From contig JAAYCB010000314.1 of assembly GCA_012744395.1 (NCBI GenBank), forward strand, positions 1-52,830: a stretch of DNA of 52,830 nt, read 5' to 3'. This stretch comes from Pirellulaceae bacterium. Lineage in GTDB: Bacteria > Planctomycetota > Planctomycetia > Pirellulales > Thermoguttaceae. Positions 34,501-43,614 of the stretch are shown here, in pieces. The translations under genes were made by a program, and so were the position numbers. The notes below the pieces were generated by a model. The model did no database searches. It saw nothing but the letters and a program-made list of their open reading frames with translations, and was not told the DNA's origin. Numbering within the stretch: the first letter of the stretch is position 1; each line of letters opens with the position of its first letter.

Positions 34501-34923
34501 CATGAACCCGTCGATGACTCGGTGGAAGATGCGGTCTTCATACCACCCGGACTCGGCGATTTCGATGATCCGGGCGGTCGTGTTCGGCGTCAGGCCCTCG
34601 AACAGCTCGAAGACCATTTCGCCGTAGTCCTTCACGCCGATCCGCATGCTGCGGTGCCCGTTGGGCGCGTCTTGCTTGAGAATCGAGGCCGTCAAGACCG
34701 GGTTGCTGCTGGTAACCGTGTACGTCAGGGCATCGCCGTCGGCGTCCCGCCCGCCCAGCACCAGCGGCAGCGGAGCGCCCGCGGCAATGTTGACGGACGA
34801 TGGCAACGAACCGAGCGTCGGCGCGGCGAGCAGCCATCGCGATTCCAACGGCTCAACCCGCGCAACGCGCGGACGGAGGGGGTTCATCGGTCGCTTGAAC
34901 AAGCCTGCACGAAACTTGGCCAT
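31594..34923 (-). CDS. Exported cyclophilin-type prolyl isomerase fused to cadherin/Ig-like repeats
   Basis: 1109 residues. Near the N terminus is VEPLESRWLLAA (residues 23-34), the LExRxLL motif found at the start of planctomycete giant exported proteins. A cadherin-like segment comes first, then a cyclophilin domain at about 90-250 with catalytic landmarks intact: FHRVIDGFMIQGG (Arg, Phe, Gln), NDSQFFIT and WLDFNHTIFG (Trp, His). At least six Ig/cadherin-like units follow (for example SPVPAGMVIDPSTGVITWTP and GDVPDGAEIDAMTGRFTWSP), each with the putative-Ig D..TG..TW core. The C terminus is Pro/Glu/Asp-rich and low complexity. It should act as a surface or periplasmic folding enzyme or adhesin. 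It lies 320 bases upstream of gspD on the same strand. The client is unknown. Confidence 0.85.
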   Translation of the reverse strand: MAKFRAGLFKRPMNPLRPRVARVEPLESRWLLAAPTLGSLPSSVNIAAGAPLPLVLGGRDADGDALTYTVTSSNPVLTASILKQDAPNGHRSMRIGVKDYGEMVFELFEGLTPNTTARIIEIAESGWYEDRIFHRVIDGFMIQGGSRDGLGISGTGEKFDDEYHADLQFTSPGLLAMAKAGDDTNDSQFFITDIPSGGFSLPRWLDFNHTIFGMITDGDGVREAISQAQTDASDRPLDEILIESVEIFQDAQNAVMLVGAPHGTYDSGDITVTVRDGKGGTASKTIRVNVLPDSSNSNPFLGPIDPIWLAIDTPHHFQLEATDVEGDTVYYAAELLTETSDLEVSVDENGLVTIVPKNGAIGVAEVVFRVGPTAASLVPSSTGTYDESKIDSQVVMIHIPPATPTIKLAPGMDTGVIDGSTNRDNSEDKTLEFNIYGLAAASALKIHLNGVEVPHQEISRIAQGDGSANYVATIRLATGSRLSDGEYILQAQQVLPLGEAYGNQVLPSDLSAPFLFTVDTEAPPITSAPVTDAYLGELYEYNAESPEEGEENILYQLESPVPAGMVIDPSTGVITWTPTADDVADHPIVVLIRDGAGNEGSQQFTLSVFSPVEVGIQGETIVDELETLTLLVTAVDPALPDSPMTIALHGGTLPAGADYTIEQLDGHTARFTWHTGEADGYGLYDLVFAASDGVRARSLQTVQVTVREVNSAPYFTQVFDEWTGDEESLIDFRFLAADADLPANQLVFSLFGDVPDGAEIDAMTGRFTWSPDETQGGRQYRFGVRVTDSGPGNLSAEHAVTITVVENNRPPVFEPTPVQRVVAGEVLAFQVIARDPDIPAAALEYALEGDVPRAMEIDAASGQVRWQVPEDFLPAGTLEQTLEVTVVAREVAGQSATSLDARQVVEITVVDSLAELVAAMLTPRSSTVSPPLAGPETAPGADLALASGGTVVLQQAGVYRDRGFFGAGFFGGDFFGTQFGPTGAAGGGGPESSDAPEAKDLREKDPPNPEDEAASLDRLLDQIAAETAEAQDAMLAAIVATDGDPQQAIPPDRARQASDLPPEQPADSGIPFTPDRAEGKTEPADSDNPATVPAQAHVQTVAAVKRLGP

Positions 34924-35212
34924 CGCTTAGCCTCTGCTGGAACCTTCAAACGTGTCTTCCACTGAAGTGTACCATGCTGCCCGAAGCCCCTCTGCAACCC
35001 CCTTTTGGTGGGGTTCCCCCAGGCGACACGCCAAGATTAAGACGAATCCAGGGGCGGCATAGTTCCGAGTCTAATCGAAGCATCGCTCAATCTGTTCCAG
35101 AGAGGCCTGCGAATCTGACGCGTGCAAGGCAAGAGCCGTGGAGATTCTTCCGGTTAGAGGAAATAGGAGATTCCAGCCGGACGAAGTGCCGCGGCGGGTG
35201 ACGCGGTTAGAG

Positions 35213-35364
35213 CGGATTATTCATGCGCCGGCGATCTTTCGATGTGTCGCGCCGCTCTAACCCGACGCGTGAGCGAGGGTGACTCGTTGGCCTCCCTCGC
35301 TCACGCGTCGGGTTAGCCTTCCTCGCTCACGCGTCGGGTTGTGATTGGCTCATGGCTGATCCAG
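35213..35364. repeat. Dispersed palindromic repeat, copy 2
   Basis: Contains three copies of the 20-mer CCTCGCTCACGCGTCGGGTT: inverted at 35259-35278 and direct at 35295-35314 and 35321-35340. It is flanked by ATTATTCATGCGCCGG on the left and TGGCTCATGGCTGATCCAGG on the right. The left half aligns with 3650-3715. No coding sense. The neighbouring 34924-35212 holds nothing I can name. Confidence 0.8.
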
Positions 35365-35394
35365 GTTGGAGCGGTTCTTCGCAACCGTCGAAGT

Positions 35395-35740
35395 TCAATT
35401 CCCAACGGCCAAGAGCGGTCGAGACTGGCCCATCGATTCCAAGCAAGGAAGTTTGGACCTCGAACCTTGCCCCTTGATCCTTGCCCCGGCCATGATCTCC
35501 AATTTGCGAAAAGTAAAGATAGCAAAACTAGAGAATTCACGCAGCCGGTGACGATAAGCGTACAGAGCCGGAATGATTTCGCGCTGGAGAGAGTTCGACG
35601 ATTCCTCTGGAGGAGGCACTTTTTTTGACTGGGCAAGGTTCAGAGTACAACTCCCAATTGCCAAATCGGCCAGACTGGGCCGTTGGTCGGGAGCACCGAA
35701 CTGGCGGAGCTTGGCTCTTGAACCTTGCCGTTGATTATCC
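35395..35740 (+). repeat. Imperfect direct repeat pair upstream of the RNase H-like gene
   Basis: 35395-35477 and 35648-35740 share, in order, CAA(T/C)TCCCAA, GCCAA, a GACTGG(G/C)CC word, a TTGG(A/C) word and GAACCTTGCC followed by TTGAT. Spacing is about 250 bases. It is probably a duplicated non-coding word or a remnant element. Confidence 0.45.
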
Positions 35741-35760
35741 GCTGAGGTTGCCTGAAGACC

Positions 35761-36354
35761 ATGCGCTGTGTGGAACGTCCGGAATACGTGCTCTTCTCGG
35801 AATCGAGGCAAGCCACTGAGCCTGGCCGCTGGCGATTCGTTCTCCGTGCCGAAAAAGGGGGTGAGCGGATCGTCGCCGACGATATCGACCCGGTTGCCCG
35901 GGGCGATCGGCTCGAGTTGCTCACCGTGGTTCGCGGGCTGGAGGCCCTGCGGCAGCCATCGTGCGTGACGATTTGGACGGCGAGCAGTTATGTCCGCGAA
36001 GGGATTCGCTACGGGCTGCACGAATGGCGCGAGAATGGCTGGTGCTGGGAGTATTTCGGACAGATGGTGCCGGTCAAGAACGGCGATCTGTGGAAGCGGC
36101 TTGACCGGGCGATGCAGTTTCACCAGGTGGACTGCCGCACATGGCGGATTGATCCGGCACACGCAGCGCAGTCGAGCGTGTCCGACCGCTCCTCAAGGTC
36201 GATTTCGGAGGGGCCCCGAAGCGAAAAGCCCGAAGGTCTGCGGCATCTGCTCGCCACCCTGTTGCCGATCAAGAGCGTGTTGAAGTCAGTTTGCGGTTAC
36301 AGTGCGGGGAAATCCGCCTCTGGCGGGAGTTCTCCCGATTGGGTAACGTATTGA
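35761..36354 (+). CDS. RNase HI-like protein with altered catalytic residues
   Basis: 197 residues. Residues 8-131 follow the RNase HI fold order: strand VLFSESRQ, then WRFVLR, helix [17 protein letters not shown], strand [42 protein letters not shown], and [12 protein letters not shown]. The DEDD metal site is broken: Asp10 of the E. coli enzyme corresponds to Glu14, Glu48 is kept (Glu52), Asp70 is Ala74 and Asp134 has no counterpart. It is probably inactive as a nuclease but may still bind RNA:DNA hybrids. The C-terminal 65 residues are polar and unlike the family. The gene lies behind two repeat elements and 97 bases before glgB. Confidence 0.7.
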   Translation: MRCVERPEYVLFSESRQATEPGRWRFVLRAEKGGERIVADDIDPVARGDRLELLTVVRGLEALRQPSCVTIWTASSYVREGIRYGLHEWRENGWCWEYFGQMVPVKNGDLWKRLDRAMQFHQVDCRTWRIDPAHAAQSSVSDRSSRSISEGPRSEKPEGLRHLLATLLPIKSVLKSVCGYSAGKSASGGSSPDWVTY

Positions 36355-36451
36355 ACTTGGGAAAGCGCGGGAACAGCCACAAGTAGCCCCTCCGAAGGGG
36401 TGGATACTGCAAGCTGATCTCGGGAAGGAATCCGTCGGAAGGAGAGCGTTG

Positions 36452-38662
36452 GTGCGGACGAACGTCTTGTTGGAGAAGCTTGGGCAGCTGATTGACGGCC
36501 GATACGAGAATCCATTTGAGCTTTTAGGCCCTCACGAGGTGGAGATTTCCGGGCGCAGGGCGCTCGCCGTTCGCGCGTTCTTACCGCACACGGAGCAGGC
36601 CTGGGTCGTAGACGGGCGCCACGCGATTTCGCGCCCCATGCAGCGCATCCACCCGGCCGGGCTCTATGAAGCGATTTGCCCGGCGTCGGAGGAGACCGGT
36701 CGTCTGAAGTACATGTTGCGTGTCGCGGAGAACGGTGGAGAGAACAGACTCATGCATGATCCGTATGCCTTCCCGCACCTGCTTTCCGACTACGACCTGC
36801 ACTTGCTGAACGAGGGGACGCACTGGCGGTGCTATGAGAAGCTGGGGGCCCAGTTGCGGACCGTCGACGGCGTCGAGGGGGTGAATTTCGCCGTCTGGGC
36901 GCCGAATGCGACGAGCGTCAGCCTGGTGGGCGACTTCAACGCCTGGGATGGCCGCCGCCACCCGATGCGCAAGCACATCCCCAGCGGATTCTGGGAGCTG
37001 TTCGTGCCGGGGTTGAGCGAAGGGACGCTCTACAAGTTCCAGATTCGCCGCGGCAGCAACGTGTTCGAGAAGTGCGACCCGTTCGCCTTCGGCGCCGAGG
37101 TGCCGCCGTTGACCGCCTCGAAGGTGATCGATCTGAACCGCTACCGTTGGCACGACGGGAAGTGGATCGAGCGGCGGCAGGAGACGAACTGGCTCGACCA
37201 GCCGATCTCCATCTACGAGGTCCACTTGGGGAGCTGGCGGCGGCCGGGCGACGACCCGACGCGCTGGCTGACCTACCGCGAGTTGGCCCACCAGATCGTT
37301 GAATACGTCAAGGAGATGGGCTACACCCACATCGAACTGCTCCCGATCAGCGAGCACCCGCTCTCGGCGAGCTGGGGGTACCAGACCGTGGGATACTACG
37401 CGGCCACCTCGCGCTATGGCACGCCGCAGGATTTCATGTACTTCGTCGACCTCTGCCACCAGAACGACATTGGGGTGATTTTGGACTGGGTGCCGGCCCA
37501 TTTCCCGCGCGACGGGCACGGTCTCCGCCGGTTCGACGGCACGGCCCTCTACGAGCACGAGGATCCCCGCCAGGGGGAACACCGCGATTGGGGAACCCAC
37601 ATTTTCAACTACGGCCGGCACGAAGTCCGCAACTTCCTGGTCTCCAACGTCCTCTTCTGGTTCGACAAGTACCATATCGACGGCGTCCGCGTCGACGCGG
37701 TGGCCTCCATGCTCTACCTCGACTACAGCCGCAAGCCGGGCGACTGGATTCCCAACAAGTACGGCGGCCGCGAGAACCTCGAGGCAATCCGCTTTCTCAA
37801 GGAATTCAACGAGCAGGTCCATCTGCAATTTCCCGGGGCGCTGACGATCGCCGAGGAATCGACCGCCTGGCCCGGCGTCTCCAAGCCGACCTACCTGGGC
37901 GGCCTTGGATTCAGCCTCAAGTGGAACATGGGCTGGATGAACGACACGCTCCGCTACATGCACCACGATCCGATCCACCGCAAGTACCACCACGATGAGC
38001 TGACATTCAGCCTGATCTACGCGTTCCACGAGAACTTCGTCCTGCCCTTCTCCCACGACGAGGTGGTCCACGGCAAGGGGTCGCTGCTCAACCAGGTGCC
38101 GGGCGATCTCTGGCAGAAGTTCGCCAACCTGCGCCTCCTGTACACGTACCTGTGGACCCATCCGGGCAAGAAGCTGCTGTTCATGGGCAGCGAATTCGGC
38201 CAGTGGCTCGAATGGAATTTCGACGCCAGTCTCCAATGGGACCTGTTGCAGTGGGAATCGCACCAGGGCCTGAAGAGGTGCGTCGCCGATCTGAACCGCC
38301 TCTACCGCGGTGAACAGGCGTTGCACCGGTTCGATTTCGACGGGCGCGGGTTCGAGTGGATCGACTGCCACAACTACGAGCAGAGCACGTTCAGCTATAT
38401 CCGCAAGGCGGAAGACTCCGACGATTTTGTCGTCGTCTGCCTGAACTTCACCCCGATGCCCCGAATTGGCCACCGGATTGGCGTGCCGAAGCTCGCCTGG
38501 TACGACGAGGTGTTCAACAGCGACTCGATGTACTACGCCGGGAGCAACATCGGCAACGGCGCGGGGATTCCAGCGGAGGACACCTCGGCGCACGGGCGGC
38601 CCGCTTCGCTTCTGGTGACCCTGCCTCCGCTCGGCGCCGTGGTCCTCAAACCGCGGCGGTAA
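36452..38662 (+). CDS. glgB: 1,4-alpha-glucan branching enzyme GlgB
   Basis: 736 residues from GTG 36452 (AGGAG seven bases upstream); a TTG directly before is also possible. Two N-terminal CBM48-type modules (first about 12-105, second with [20 protein letters not shown] near 145) precede the GH13 catalytic barrel. Motifs: [20 protein letters not shown], nucleophile Asp near 415 in [11 protein letters not shown], acid Glu near 468 in TIAEES, and [12 protein letters not shown] near 535. It closes with the C-terminal beta domain. The enzyme makes alpha-1,6 branches in glycogen. Length and motif set are fully typical. A small hairpin (CCCCT/AGGGG, 36387-36400) lies just upstream. No other glg gene in the window. 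Confidence 0.96.
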   Translation: MRTNVLLEKLGQLIDGRYENPFELLGPHEVEISGRRALAVRAFLPHTEQAWVVDGRHAISRPMQRIHPAGLYEAICPASEETGRLKYMLRVAENGGENRLMHDPYAFPHLLSDYDLHLLNEGTHWRCYEKLGAQLRTVDGVEGVNFAVWAPNATSVSLVGDFNAWDGRRHPMRKHIPSGFWELFVPGLSEGTLYKFQIRRGSNVFEKCDPFAFGAEVPPLTASKVIDLNRYRWHDGKWIERRQETNWLDQPISIYEVHLGSWRRPGDDPTRWLTYRELAHQIVEYVKEMGYTHIELLPISEHPLSASWGYQTVGYYAATSRYGTPQDFMYFVDLCHQNDIGVILDWVPAHFPRDGHGLRRFDGTALYEHEDPRQGEHRDWGTHIFNYGRHEVRNFLVSNVLFWFDKYHIDGVRVDAVASMLYLDYSRKPGDWIPNKYGGRENLEAIRFLKEFNEQVHLQFPGALTIAEESTAWPGVSKPTYLGGLGFSLKWNMGWMNDTLRYMHHDPIHRKYHHDELTFSLIYAFHENFVLPFSHDEVVHGKGSLLNQVPGDLWQKFANLRLLYTYLWTHPGKKLLFMGSEFGQWLEWNFDASLQWDLLQWESHQGLKRCVADLNRLYRGEQALHRFDFDGRGFEWIDCHNYEQSTFSYIRKAEDSDDFVVVCLNFTPMPRIGHRIGVPKLAWYDEVFNSDSMYYAGSNIGNGAGIPAEDTSAHGRPASLLVTLPPLGAVVLKPRR

Positions 38663-38812
38663 GCGTCCGAGTCCGAAATCCGACCGACCGCGAACCGCGG
38701 AGAACGGCAGTCCAGCCGGCGCAAGCGCCCAGTCTAATCCGGACAACAGCGGCAGCCAGGCTATGTCACCCTCCTGGGGGGAAAGCTTTCGGTCCTCGGC
38801 CGTTTGGATGGC

Positions 38813-38836
38813 CCCTGGGTGCGGATCACCCCAGGG
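38813..38836. terminator. Candidate hairpin between convergent glgB and SDR genes
   Basis: CCCTGGG (38813-38819) and CCCAGGG (38830-38836) form a 7-bp stem with a 10-nt loop in the 200-base gap between two convergent stops. No T-run follows, so a terminator role is only suggested by position. Confidence 0.3.
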
Positions 38837-38862
38837 TGCGTCGCCGTTTTTCCGCGCCGGCG

Positions 38863-39846
38863 CTACGCGTAGCCGTTGTCCTTGAGCCAGGCCCAGGCAT
38901 CGCAGACCGTCTCCTCGAAGGGGCGACTGGCATAGCCGAGTTCCTCGCGGGCTCGGCGGCTTGTGTAGTTTTTCGGCAGCCGCGCGTAGGCGATGGCGGC
39001 GGAGTTGACGTCCGATTCTCGGCCGCTTAACCGGGCCGCCAGGTCGCCCCCCCGCCCTGCCAGGAAGAGCATCGCCGGGCCCGCGGTCATCCAGGGACGG
39101 CGGCCCCCGGTCACGCGGGCAAACAGCCGCCAGGCGGCCAGATACGTGGTGTTCTCGCCAGCCATCAGGTACCGCCGACCGCGCGCCCCGCGCTCGGCGG
39201 CCGAAATGATCCCGGAGGCAACGTCGCGAACGTCGCAGACGCTGAACCATCCGCGGGGAGCCAGCAGGCCCCGGCCCCGGGCCACCTCCAGGAGCATCCG
39301 CCCCGACGAAGGTTTCCAGTCCCAGGGACCGAGCATGAACCCGGGATTGACGATCACCGCGTCGAGCCCTTTGCCGATTTCCTCGCGGACGGCCTGTTCG
39401 GCCTCGCGCTTGCTGATCGCGTACGTACAGCCGCGAGGATCGGCAAGGGGCGTGTCTTCATCGGCCGGCGCGCCGACCGGCCCGATTCCCGCCGCGTCGC
39501 AAGAGGAGATGTGGATCATTCGCGCGCCTGCCCGCCGGGCCGCGCGGGCCACGTTGCGCGTCCCCTCGACGTTGACCGCTCGCTGAAGAGCCAGCCCCGT
39601 GCGGCCGAGGTGCACATACCCGGCGGCATGGATCACCGCGCCGGCGCCCGAGCAGGCGGGCGAGAGCGTTTCGGGCCGCAGGATGTCGCCCCGGAAGATT
39701 TCCACGTCGAGGCCCGCCAAGGGGCGCGGGTCGGCGCCGTCCCGCGCCAGGACGCGTACGCCCCGGCCGCGACCGAGCAACTGGCGGACCACGTTGTTGC
39801 CGACCAGGCCCGTGGCGCCCGTCACAAGCGTGGGGGATGAGGTCAT
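38863..39846 (-). CDS. NAD(P)-dependent epimerase/dehydratase (extended SDR, HpnA/DFR-like)
   Basis: 327 residues. N-terminal cofactor-binding motif TLVTGATGLVGNNVV, acidic patch LDVEIFRGDI, AAGYVHLGRTG-type NAAG region (VIHAAGY), NVEGTRNVARAARRAGARMI, catalytic Ser region ISSCDAAG and the Tyr-x3-Lys pair in TYAISK (about 141-146). The pattern resembles dihydroflavonol reductase-like and hopanoid-associated epimerases (HpnA); the exact substrate is unknown. A promoter-like TATAAT on the minus strand is 84 bases upstream. It lies downstream of the deleted rph on the same strand and may be read separately. Confidence 0.85.
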   Translation of the reverse strand: MTSSPTLVTGATGLVGNNVVRQLLGRGRGVRVLARDGADPRPLAGLDVEIFRGDILRPETLSPACSGAGAVIHAAGYVHLGRTGLALQRAVNVEGTRNVARAARRAGARMIHISSCDAAGIGPVGAPADEDTPLADPRGCTYAISKREAEQAVREEIGKGLDAVIVNPGFMLGPWDWKPSSGRMLLEVARGRGLLAPRGWFSVCDVRDVASGIISAAERGARGRRYLMAGENTTYLAAWRLFARVTGGRRPWMTAGPAMLFLAGRGGDLAARLSGRESDVNSAAIAYARLPKNYTSRRAREELGYASRPFEETVCDAWAWLKDNGYA

Positions 39847-39929
39847 GAGAAGCCCGATGCAACGAAGATCGTTTCGGGAGCGGAAAGCCGGCGGCGGACG
39901 GCGCGCCGCCGGCGACGAGCCTGCCGCAC

Positions 39930-39958
39930 ATTATAGACGGCGCCGACCGCAACCGACA
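39930..39958 (-). promoter_or_regulatory. Candidate promoter of the SDR gene
   Basis: On the minus strand TGTCGG (39958-39953), 17 bases, then TATAAT (39935-39930), in the gap between rph and the SDR start. Confidence 0.45.
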
Positions 39959-39961
39959 GGG

Positions 39962-40360
39962 TTACTCATCAAACGGCCAGAGCCGCCCCAGGGCCGCTTT
40001 CTGGGTCTCGCTGAGTCGCCGCGCGCCGAGCCGGGCCAGGGCCAGCATCTCTCCGAGCTGCGTCTCGCTGAAGGGAGTCTGCTCGCCGGTCCCTTGAATC
40101 TCCGACGACCGACCGTCGAGCCTCTCCCGCTCGCGGCGCTTTCGCGGCGCGGTGCTGCCGGGGAGCATGCTGTATTCGGCGGTGATCCAGCCCCGCCCCT
40201 GGCCGGCCAGCCACGGCGGCACCTGCGCATCGAGGCTGGCGGTGCAAAGCACCTTGGTGCGCCCCGCCTCGATCAGGACGCTGCCCGGGGCCGCACCGGT
40301 GAACCCGCGCTGGATGCGGATCGGGCGGAGTTGATCGGGCTGGCGTTGATCGTGGCGCAT
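39962..40360 (-). CDS. rph: RNase PH with large internal deletion (N and C ends joined in frame)
   Basis: 132 residues from ATG 40360 versus about 240-250 in intact RNase PH. Residues 1-89 are a standard RNase PH N terminus: [52 protein letters not shown], then DGRSSEIQ. The sequence then jumps to the normal C-terminal end: [20 protein letters not shown] and LSETQKAAL. About 105 residues, including the phosphate/GGTRTAA region and the catalytic Asp segment, are absent. The join falls at EIQ, a word that occurs at both places in full-length family members. It cannot be an active phosphorolytic exonuclease as written. It follows argF by 98 bases. Real deletion or assembly collapse cannot be told apart here. 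Confidence 0.82.
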   Translation of the reverse strand: MRHDQRQPDQLRPIRIQRGFTGAAPGSVLIEAGRTKVLCTASLDAQVPPWLAGQGRGWITAEYSMLPGSTAPRKRRERERLDGRSSEIQGTGEQTPFSETQLGEMLALARLGARRLSETQKAALGRLWPFDE

Positions 40361-40386
40361 GGGATATCGAAGGCTCAAAGTTCCTG

Positions 40387-40410
40387 GTTCCCAAGCTCCA
40401 GCTTGGGAAC
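40387..40410. repeat. GTTCCCAAGCTCCAGCTTGG palindrome, copy 1
   Basis: A near-perfect 24-bp palindrome (GTTCCCAAGCT / AGCTTGGGAAC around CC) between argF and rph. Same family as 43895-43920. Confidence 0.75.
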
Positions 40411-40458
40411 GAAAGGGACCCCGCCAGGCGCGAGCCGACCCGGGCTGTTGAGCACCGG

Positions 40459-41376
40459 CTACCGCTGGGCGCCGAGCAGCCAGGCGAGGATGCCTTTCTG
40501 GGCGTGCATTCGGTTGCCCGCCTGACGGACAACAATGCTCGCCGGACTGTCAATCACGTCGTCGGTCACTTCCTCCCCGCGCCGCGCCGGCAGGCAGTGC
40601 ATGAAGACGGCGTCGCTGGGCGCTTGCGCCATCAGGTGGGCGTTGACCTGGTAGGGGGCGAGATCCTTGCGGCGGCGTTCCGCCTCGCCTTCCTGGCCCA
40701 TGCTTGCCCAGACGTCGGTGTAGACCGCGGCGGCATTGCGGACCGCCTCGGCCGGATTATCGGTGACGAACAGATCGAGATCGGGAACCTCCTTCTCCAG
40801 CGTGGCGAGATACTCCGCGTCGAACCGGTAGCCTTCCGGCGTGGCCATGGCCATCCGCATGCCGACCTTGCCGCACCCCATGGCGAGGCTCCGGGCGACG
40901 TTGTTGCCGTCTCCGACCCAAGCCAGCGTGCGGCCCTCGAGCGATCCGTAGCACTCCCGAAGCGTGTACAGATCGGCCATTGCCTGGCAGGGGTGGGCGT
41001 AGTCGGTCAAGCCGTTGATCACCGAACAGGTGCAATGCCGGGCAAGCTCCACGACGGTCTGGTGGCTTTTCGAGCGGACCACGACGACGTCGACCAGTTC
41101 GCCGAGCACGCGGGCAAAATCGGCGATGCTCTCGCGTTTTCCAAAGCCGACGTCGGCGCCCAGAAACATCGCGTTTCCCCCGAGGTGGGCCATGCCCGCC
41201 TCGAAGCTCACGCGGGTTCGCAACGACTGCTTTTCGAACAGCAGGGCCATCACGCGGCCGGGCAGCAGCGGCTCGCGAAGGCCCGTTTCGAACTTCGTCT
41301 TAAGGTCTTCCGTGATCGCGAAAATCCGTTCGATCTCGGCCGGCGTCAAGTCGCTCAGCGCGATCAAGTGTCGCAT
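40459..41376 (-). CDS. argF: Ornithine carbamoyltransferase
   Basis: 305 residues. Carbamoyl-phosphate loop SLRTRVSFE (family S-x-R-T-R), second-substrate region [20 protein letters not shown] (HPxQ), [14 protein letters not shown], and [17 protein letters not shown]. This is the full pattern of OTCase, which makes citrulline from ornithine and carbamoyl phosphate in arginine synthesis. ATG 41376 follows GAGGG. It is the third gene of the argB-argD-argF run, 41 bases after argD. Length is typical and cytoplasmic location expected. Confidence 0.96.
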   Translation of the reverse strand: MRHLIALSDLTPAEIERIFAITEDLKTKFETGLREPLLPGRVMALLFEKQSLRTRVSFEAGMAHLGGNAMFLGADVGFGKRESIADFARVLGELVDVVVVRSKSHQTVVELARHCTCSVINGLTDYAHPCQAMADLYTLRECYGSLEGRTLAWVGDGNNVARSLAMGCGKVGMRMAMATPEGYRFDAEYLATLEKEVPDLDLFVTDNPAEAVRNAAAVYTDVWASMGQEGEAERRRKDLAPYQVNAHLMAQAPSDAVFMHCLPARRGEEVTDDVIDSPASIVVRQAGNRMHAQKGILAWLLGAQR

Positions 41377-41417
41377 GATGCCCTCCCCGCGAGTCTGGTC
41401 AGTTCTCGATTAGCCAG

Positions 41418-42638
41418 TCATGATTGCCCGTTATCGCAGGCCGCCTGCTCCTTGAGGACCTCGCCGAGCAGGTCGCACGCCTCGTGGGCCTGCTCTTCCG
41501 TCAAATTCAGGGCCGGCAGCAACCGGAGCACCGTCTGGTGCGTGCAATTGATCAGCATCCGGCGGGCGAGGCACGCCTTGACGATCGGCGCTCCGGCGAT
41601 CGAAAGCTCGATCCCGATCATCAGGCCGACGAGGCGAACCTCGCGGACGATCTCGCACTCCTGCTGAATGTCCGCCAGCCGGGTGCGGAACACATCGCTG
41701 ATCTTGCGGGCGTTTTTCAGCAGTCCCTGCTGCTCGATCATCTCGATCGCGGCGATCCCGGCGCTGGCGGCGATCGGGTTGCCGCCAAACGTCGCGGCGT
41801 GCATCCCGGGGCGCAAGCTGGGCGCGATCTGGGCGGTGGTCAACAGCGCCGCGCCGGCCAGGCCGCCGCAGACTGCCTTCGCCAGGGTCATGATATCGGG
41901 AGTGACGTCGAAGTGCTGGTAGGCAAACCATTCGCCGGTCCGCCCGAAACCGGTCTGCACCTCGTCGAAAACCAACAGCAGGTGATGCGCATCGGCCAAC
42001 CGGCGGAGCCCTTGGAGAAAGCCTTCGGGCGGAACCCGGATGCCTCCCTCACCCTGGATCGGCTCGATCATGATCGCGGCGGTCTCCTCGTCGATGAGGG
42101 CCTCGACGGCGGCCAGGTCTCCATGCGGAGCGTAGACGAAGCCGGCCATCAGCGGCCCGAGGCCTTCGTGATACTTCGGCTGCGCCGTGGCGGTCGTCGA
42201 GCCGAGCGTCCGCCCGTGAAATCCGCCCTCGAACGTGATAATCTTGTAACGGTTCTTCGGCGCGTGCAGGCGCACCAGCTTGATCGCCGCTTCATTGGCC
42301 TCGGTGCCCGAGTTGCAAAAGAAGGCCTGCCCGCCGTAACTCCGCTTGCTCAAGGCCTCGGCCCAGCGGCCCTGGAGTTCCGTGTACCAGGTGTTGGGGA
42401 CGTGGATCAGCTTGGCGACCTGCTCCTGGACGGCTTGGACGACCGGAGCCGGGCAGTGCCCCAGCAGGCCGCAGCCCCAACCGGGGAACAGGTCGAGATA
42501 GCGGTTGCCCTCGGCATCCCAGACGTGCGACCCCTCGCCGCGGACGAGCGCGACCGGGAACCGGCCGTAATTGGGGATCACGTACTGTTCGAACAGCCGA
42601 ATAACTCCTTGGGAATCCAGCGGGGCGTTTTTCGCCAC
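41418..42638 (-). CDS. argD: Acetylornithine aminotransferase
   Basis: 406 residues from GTG 42638, chosen for AAGGAG six bases upstream. Fold type I PLP aminotransferase: [76 protein letters not shown] (Asp for the pyridine N), and the Schiff-base Lys near 252 in TLAKAVCGG. It transfers the amino group to N-acetylglutamate semialdehyde. Because argB lies 97 bases upstream and argF 41 downstream, the ArgD role is preferred over other class III aminotransferases. The stretch after the Lys ([10 protein letters not shown]) is somewhat unusual (GGGVPIGA in most). Confidence 0.94.
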   Translation of the reverse strand: MAKNAPLDSQGVIRLFEQYVIPNYGRFPVALVRGEGSHVWDAEGNRYLDLFPGWGCGLLGHCPAPVVQAVQEQVAKLIHVPNTWYTELQGRWAEALSKRSYGGQAFFCNSGTEANEAAIKLVRLHAPKNRYKIITFEGGFHGRTLGSTTATAQPKYHEGLGPLMAGFVYAPHGDLAAVEALIDEETAAIMIEPIQGEGGIRVPPEGFLQGLRRLADAHHLLLVFDEVQTGFGRTGEWFAYQHFDVTPDIMTLAKAVCGGLAGAALLTTAQIAPSLRPGMHAATFGGNPIAASAGIAAIEMIEQQGLLKNARKISDVFRTRLADIQQECEIVREVRLVGLMIGIELSIAGAPIVKACLARRMLINCTHQTVLRLLPALNLTEEQAHEACDLLGEVLKEQAACDNGQS

Positions 42639-42735
42639 GATCTTCTCCTTCCAGCCGATCAAATGGTCGCTCAACAAAGCACAGCAGACAGGCAATGGTG
42701 TCTCCCGGTTCGCCGCCGGCCGTGGAAAAATCACT

Positions 42736-43614
42736 TCAGCCGCGGACGATCTCCGTGCCCACGCCCCGGCTCGTGTAGACTTCCAGCAGCAGCGAATGCC
42801 GCAACCGGCCGTCGATGATATGGATCTTGCCGACACCGTTTTCGAGCGTCTCCAGGCAGGCCTGGACTTTGGGGATCATTCCCGCCTCCACGGCGCCGGA
42901 GTCGATCAGCGCGCGGGCCTCGGCGGCGGTCAGCGAGTGGACAAGCGAGTCGGGGTCGTTGCGGTCGCGGCGAACGCCGTTGACATCGCTCAAGAATACG
43001 AGTTTGTCCGCTCCCAGCGCCTGGGCCACGGCTGTGGCGGCCGTGTCGGCATTCACGTTCAGCTTCTGGCCATCCTCGGTGGCACACATCGAAGGGATGA
43101 CCGGGACCACCCAGCGGCGGCAGAGGTCCTCGATCGAATCGCGGTCGACGCGTGTCACGCGGCCAACCCGTCCCAAGTCGAGCTCCGCTCCGGCCGCGTC
43201 CTTGAGCTTGAGCGGTTCGCCGAAGAGGACGTTTCGCGTCTGAAAGTTGAGCCCTTCGGCACGCCCGCCAAGGGAGTCGATTTCCTCGACGATCCGCCGA
43301 TTGACCTCCCCCGCCAGGACCCGCTCCACGACGGCCAGGACGTTCGCGTCGGTGTAGCGCCGCCCCAGGACGAACTTCGGCTCAAGCCCCGCCTCGGCCA
43401 TCGCGCGGCTGATGGCCGCGCCGCCGCCGTGAACGACGACCGGCCGCATCCCGACCGACTCCATGAAAACGACATCGAGCAACAGGTGGGCCATCGCCCG
43501 CTCGTCTTCCATGATGCTGCCGCCGAGCTTGATCACGGTGATCTTGCCGCGAAACTTGCGGATCCACTGGAGGGCCTCGATCAGCGTGTCGGCCTTTTGG
43601 ATGGCTTCTTGCAA
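42736..43614 (-). CDS. argB: Acetylglutamate kinase
   Basis: 292 residues. Start is TTG 43614, supported by AGGAG (43622-43626) seven bases upstream; the nearby ATG is out of frame. Amino acid kinase motifs: [54 protein letters not shown] and GGMIPK-like [20 protein letters not shown]. The enzyme phosphorylates N-acetylglutamate in arginine synthesis and is a typical feedback point for arginine. First gene of argB-argD-argF. The 347-base gap upstream to 43961 has a GTTCCC palindrome and no recognised promoter box. Confidence 0.95.
   Translation of the reverse strand: MQEAIQKADTLIEALQWIRKFRGKITVIKLGGSIMEDERAMAHLLLDVVFMESVGMRPVVVHGGGAAISRAMAEAGLEPKFVLGRRYTDANVLAVVERVLAGEVNRRIVEEIDSLGGRAEGLNFQTRNVLFGEPLKLKDAAGAELDLGRVGRVTRVDRDSIEDLCRRWVVPVIPSMCATEDGQKLNVNADTAATAVAQALGADKLVFLSDVNGVRRDRNDPDSLVHSLTAAEARALIDSGAVEAGMIPKVQACLETLENGVGKIHIIDGRLRHSLLLEVYTSRGVGTEIVRG

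Noticed and set aside
31558..34965. Plus-strand long frames opposite the cyclophilin/Ig gene
   Set aside because: Shadows; the minus strand has the cyclophilin and Ig motifs.
38663..38862. A short coding frame between glgB and the SDR gene
   Set aside because: No ribosome site and no conserved pattern; only a weak hairpin was supported.
36581..39250. Minus-strand open frame of 889 codons opposite glgB and running past the SDR gene end
   Set aside because: Antisense shadow; glgB motifs are complete on the plus strand.
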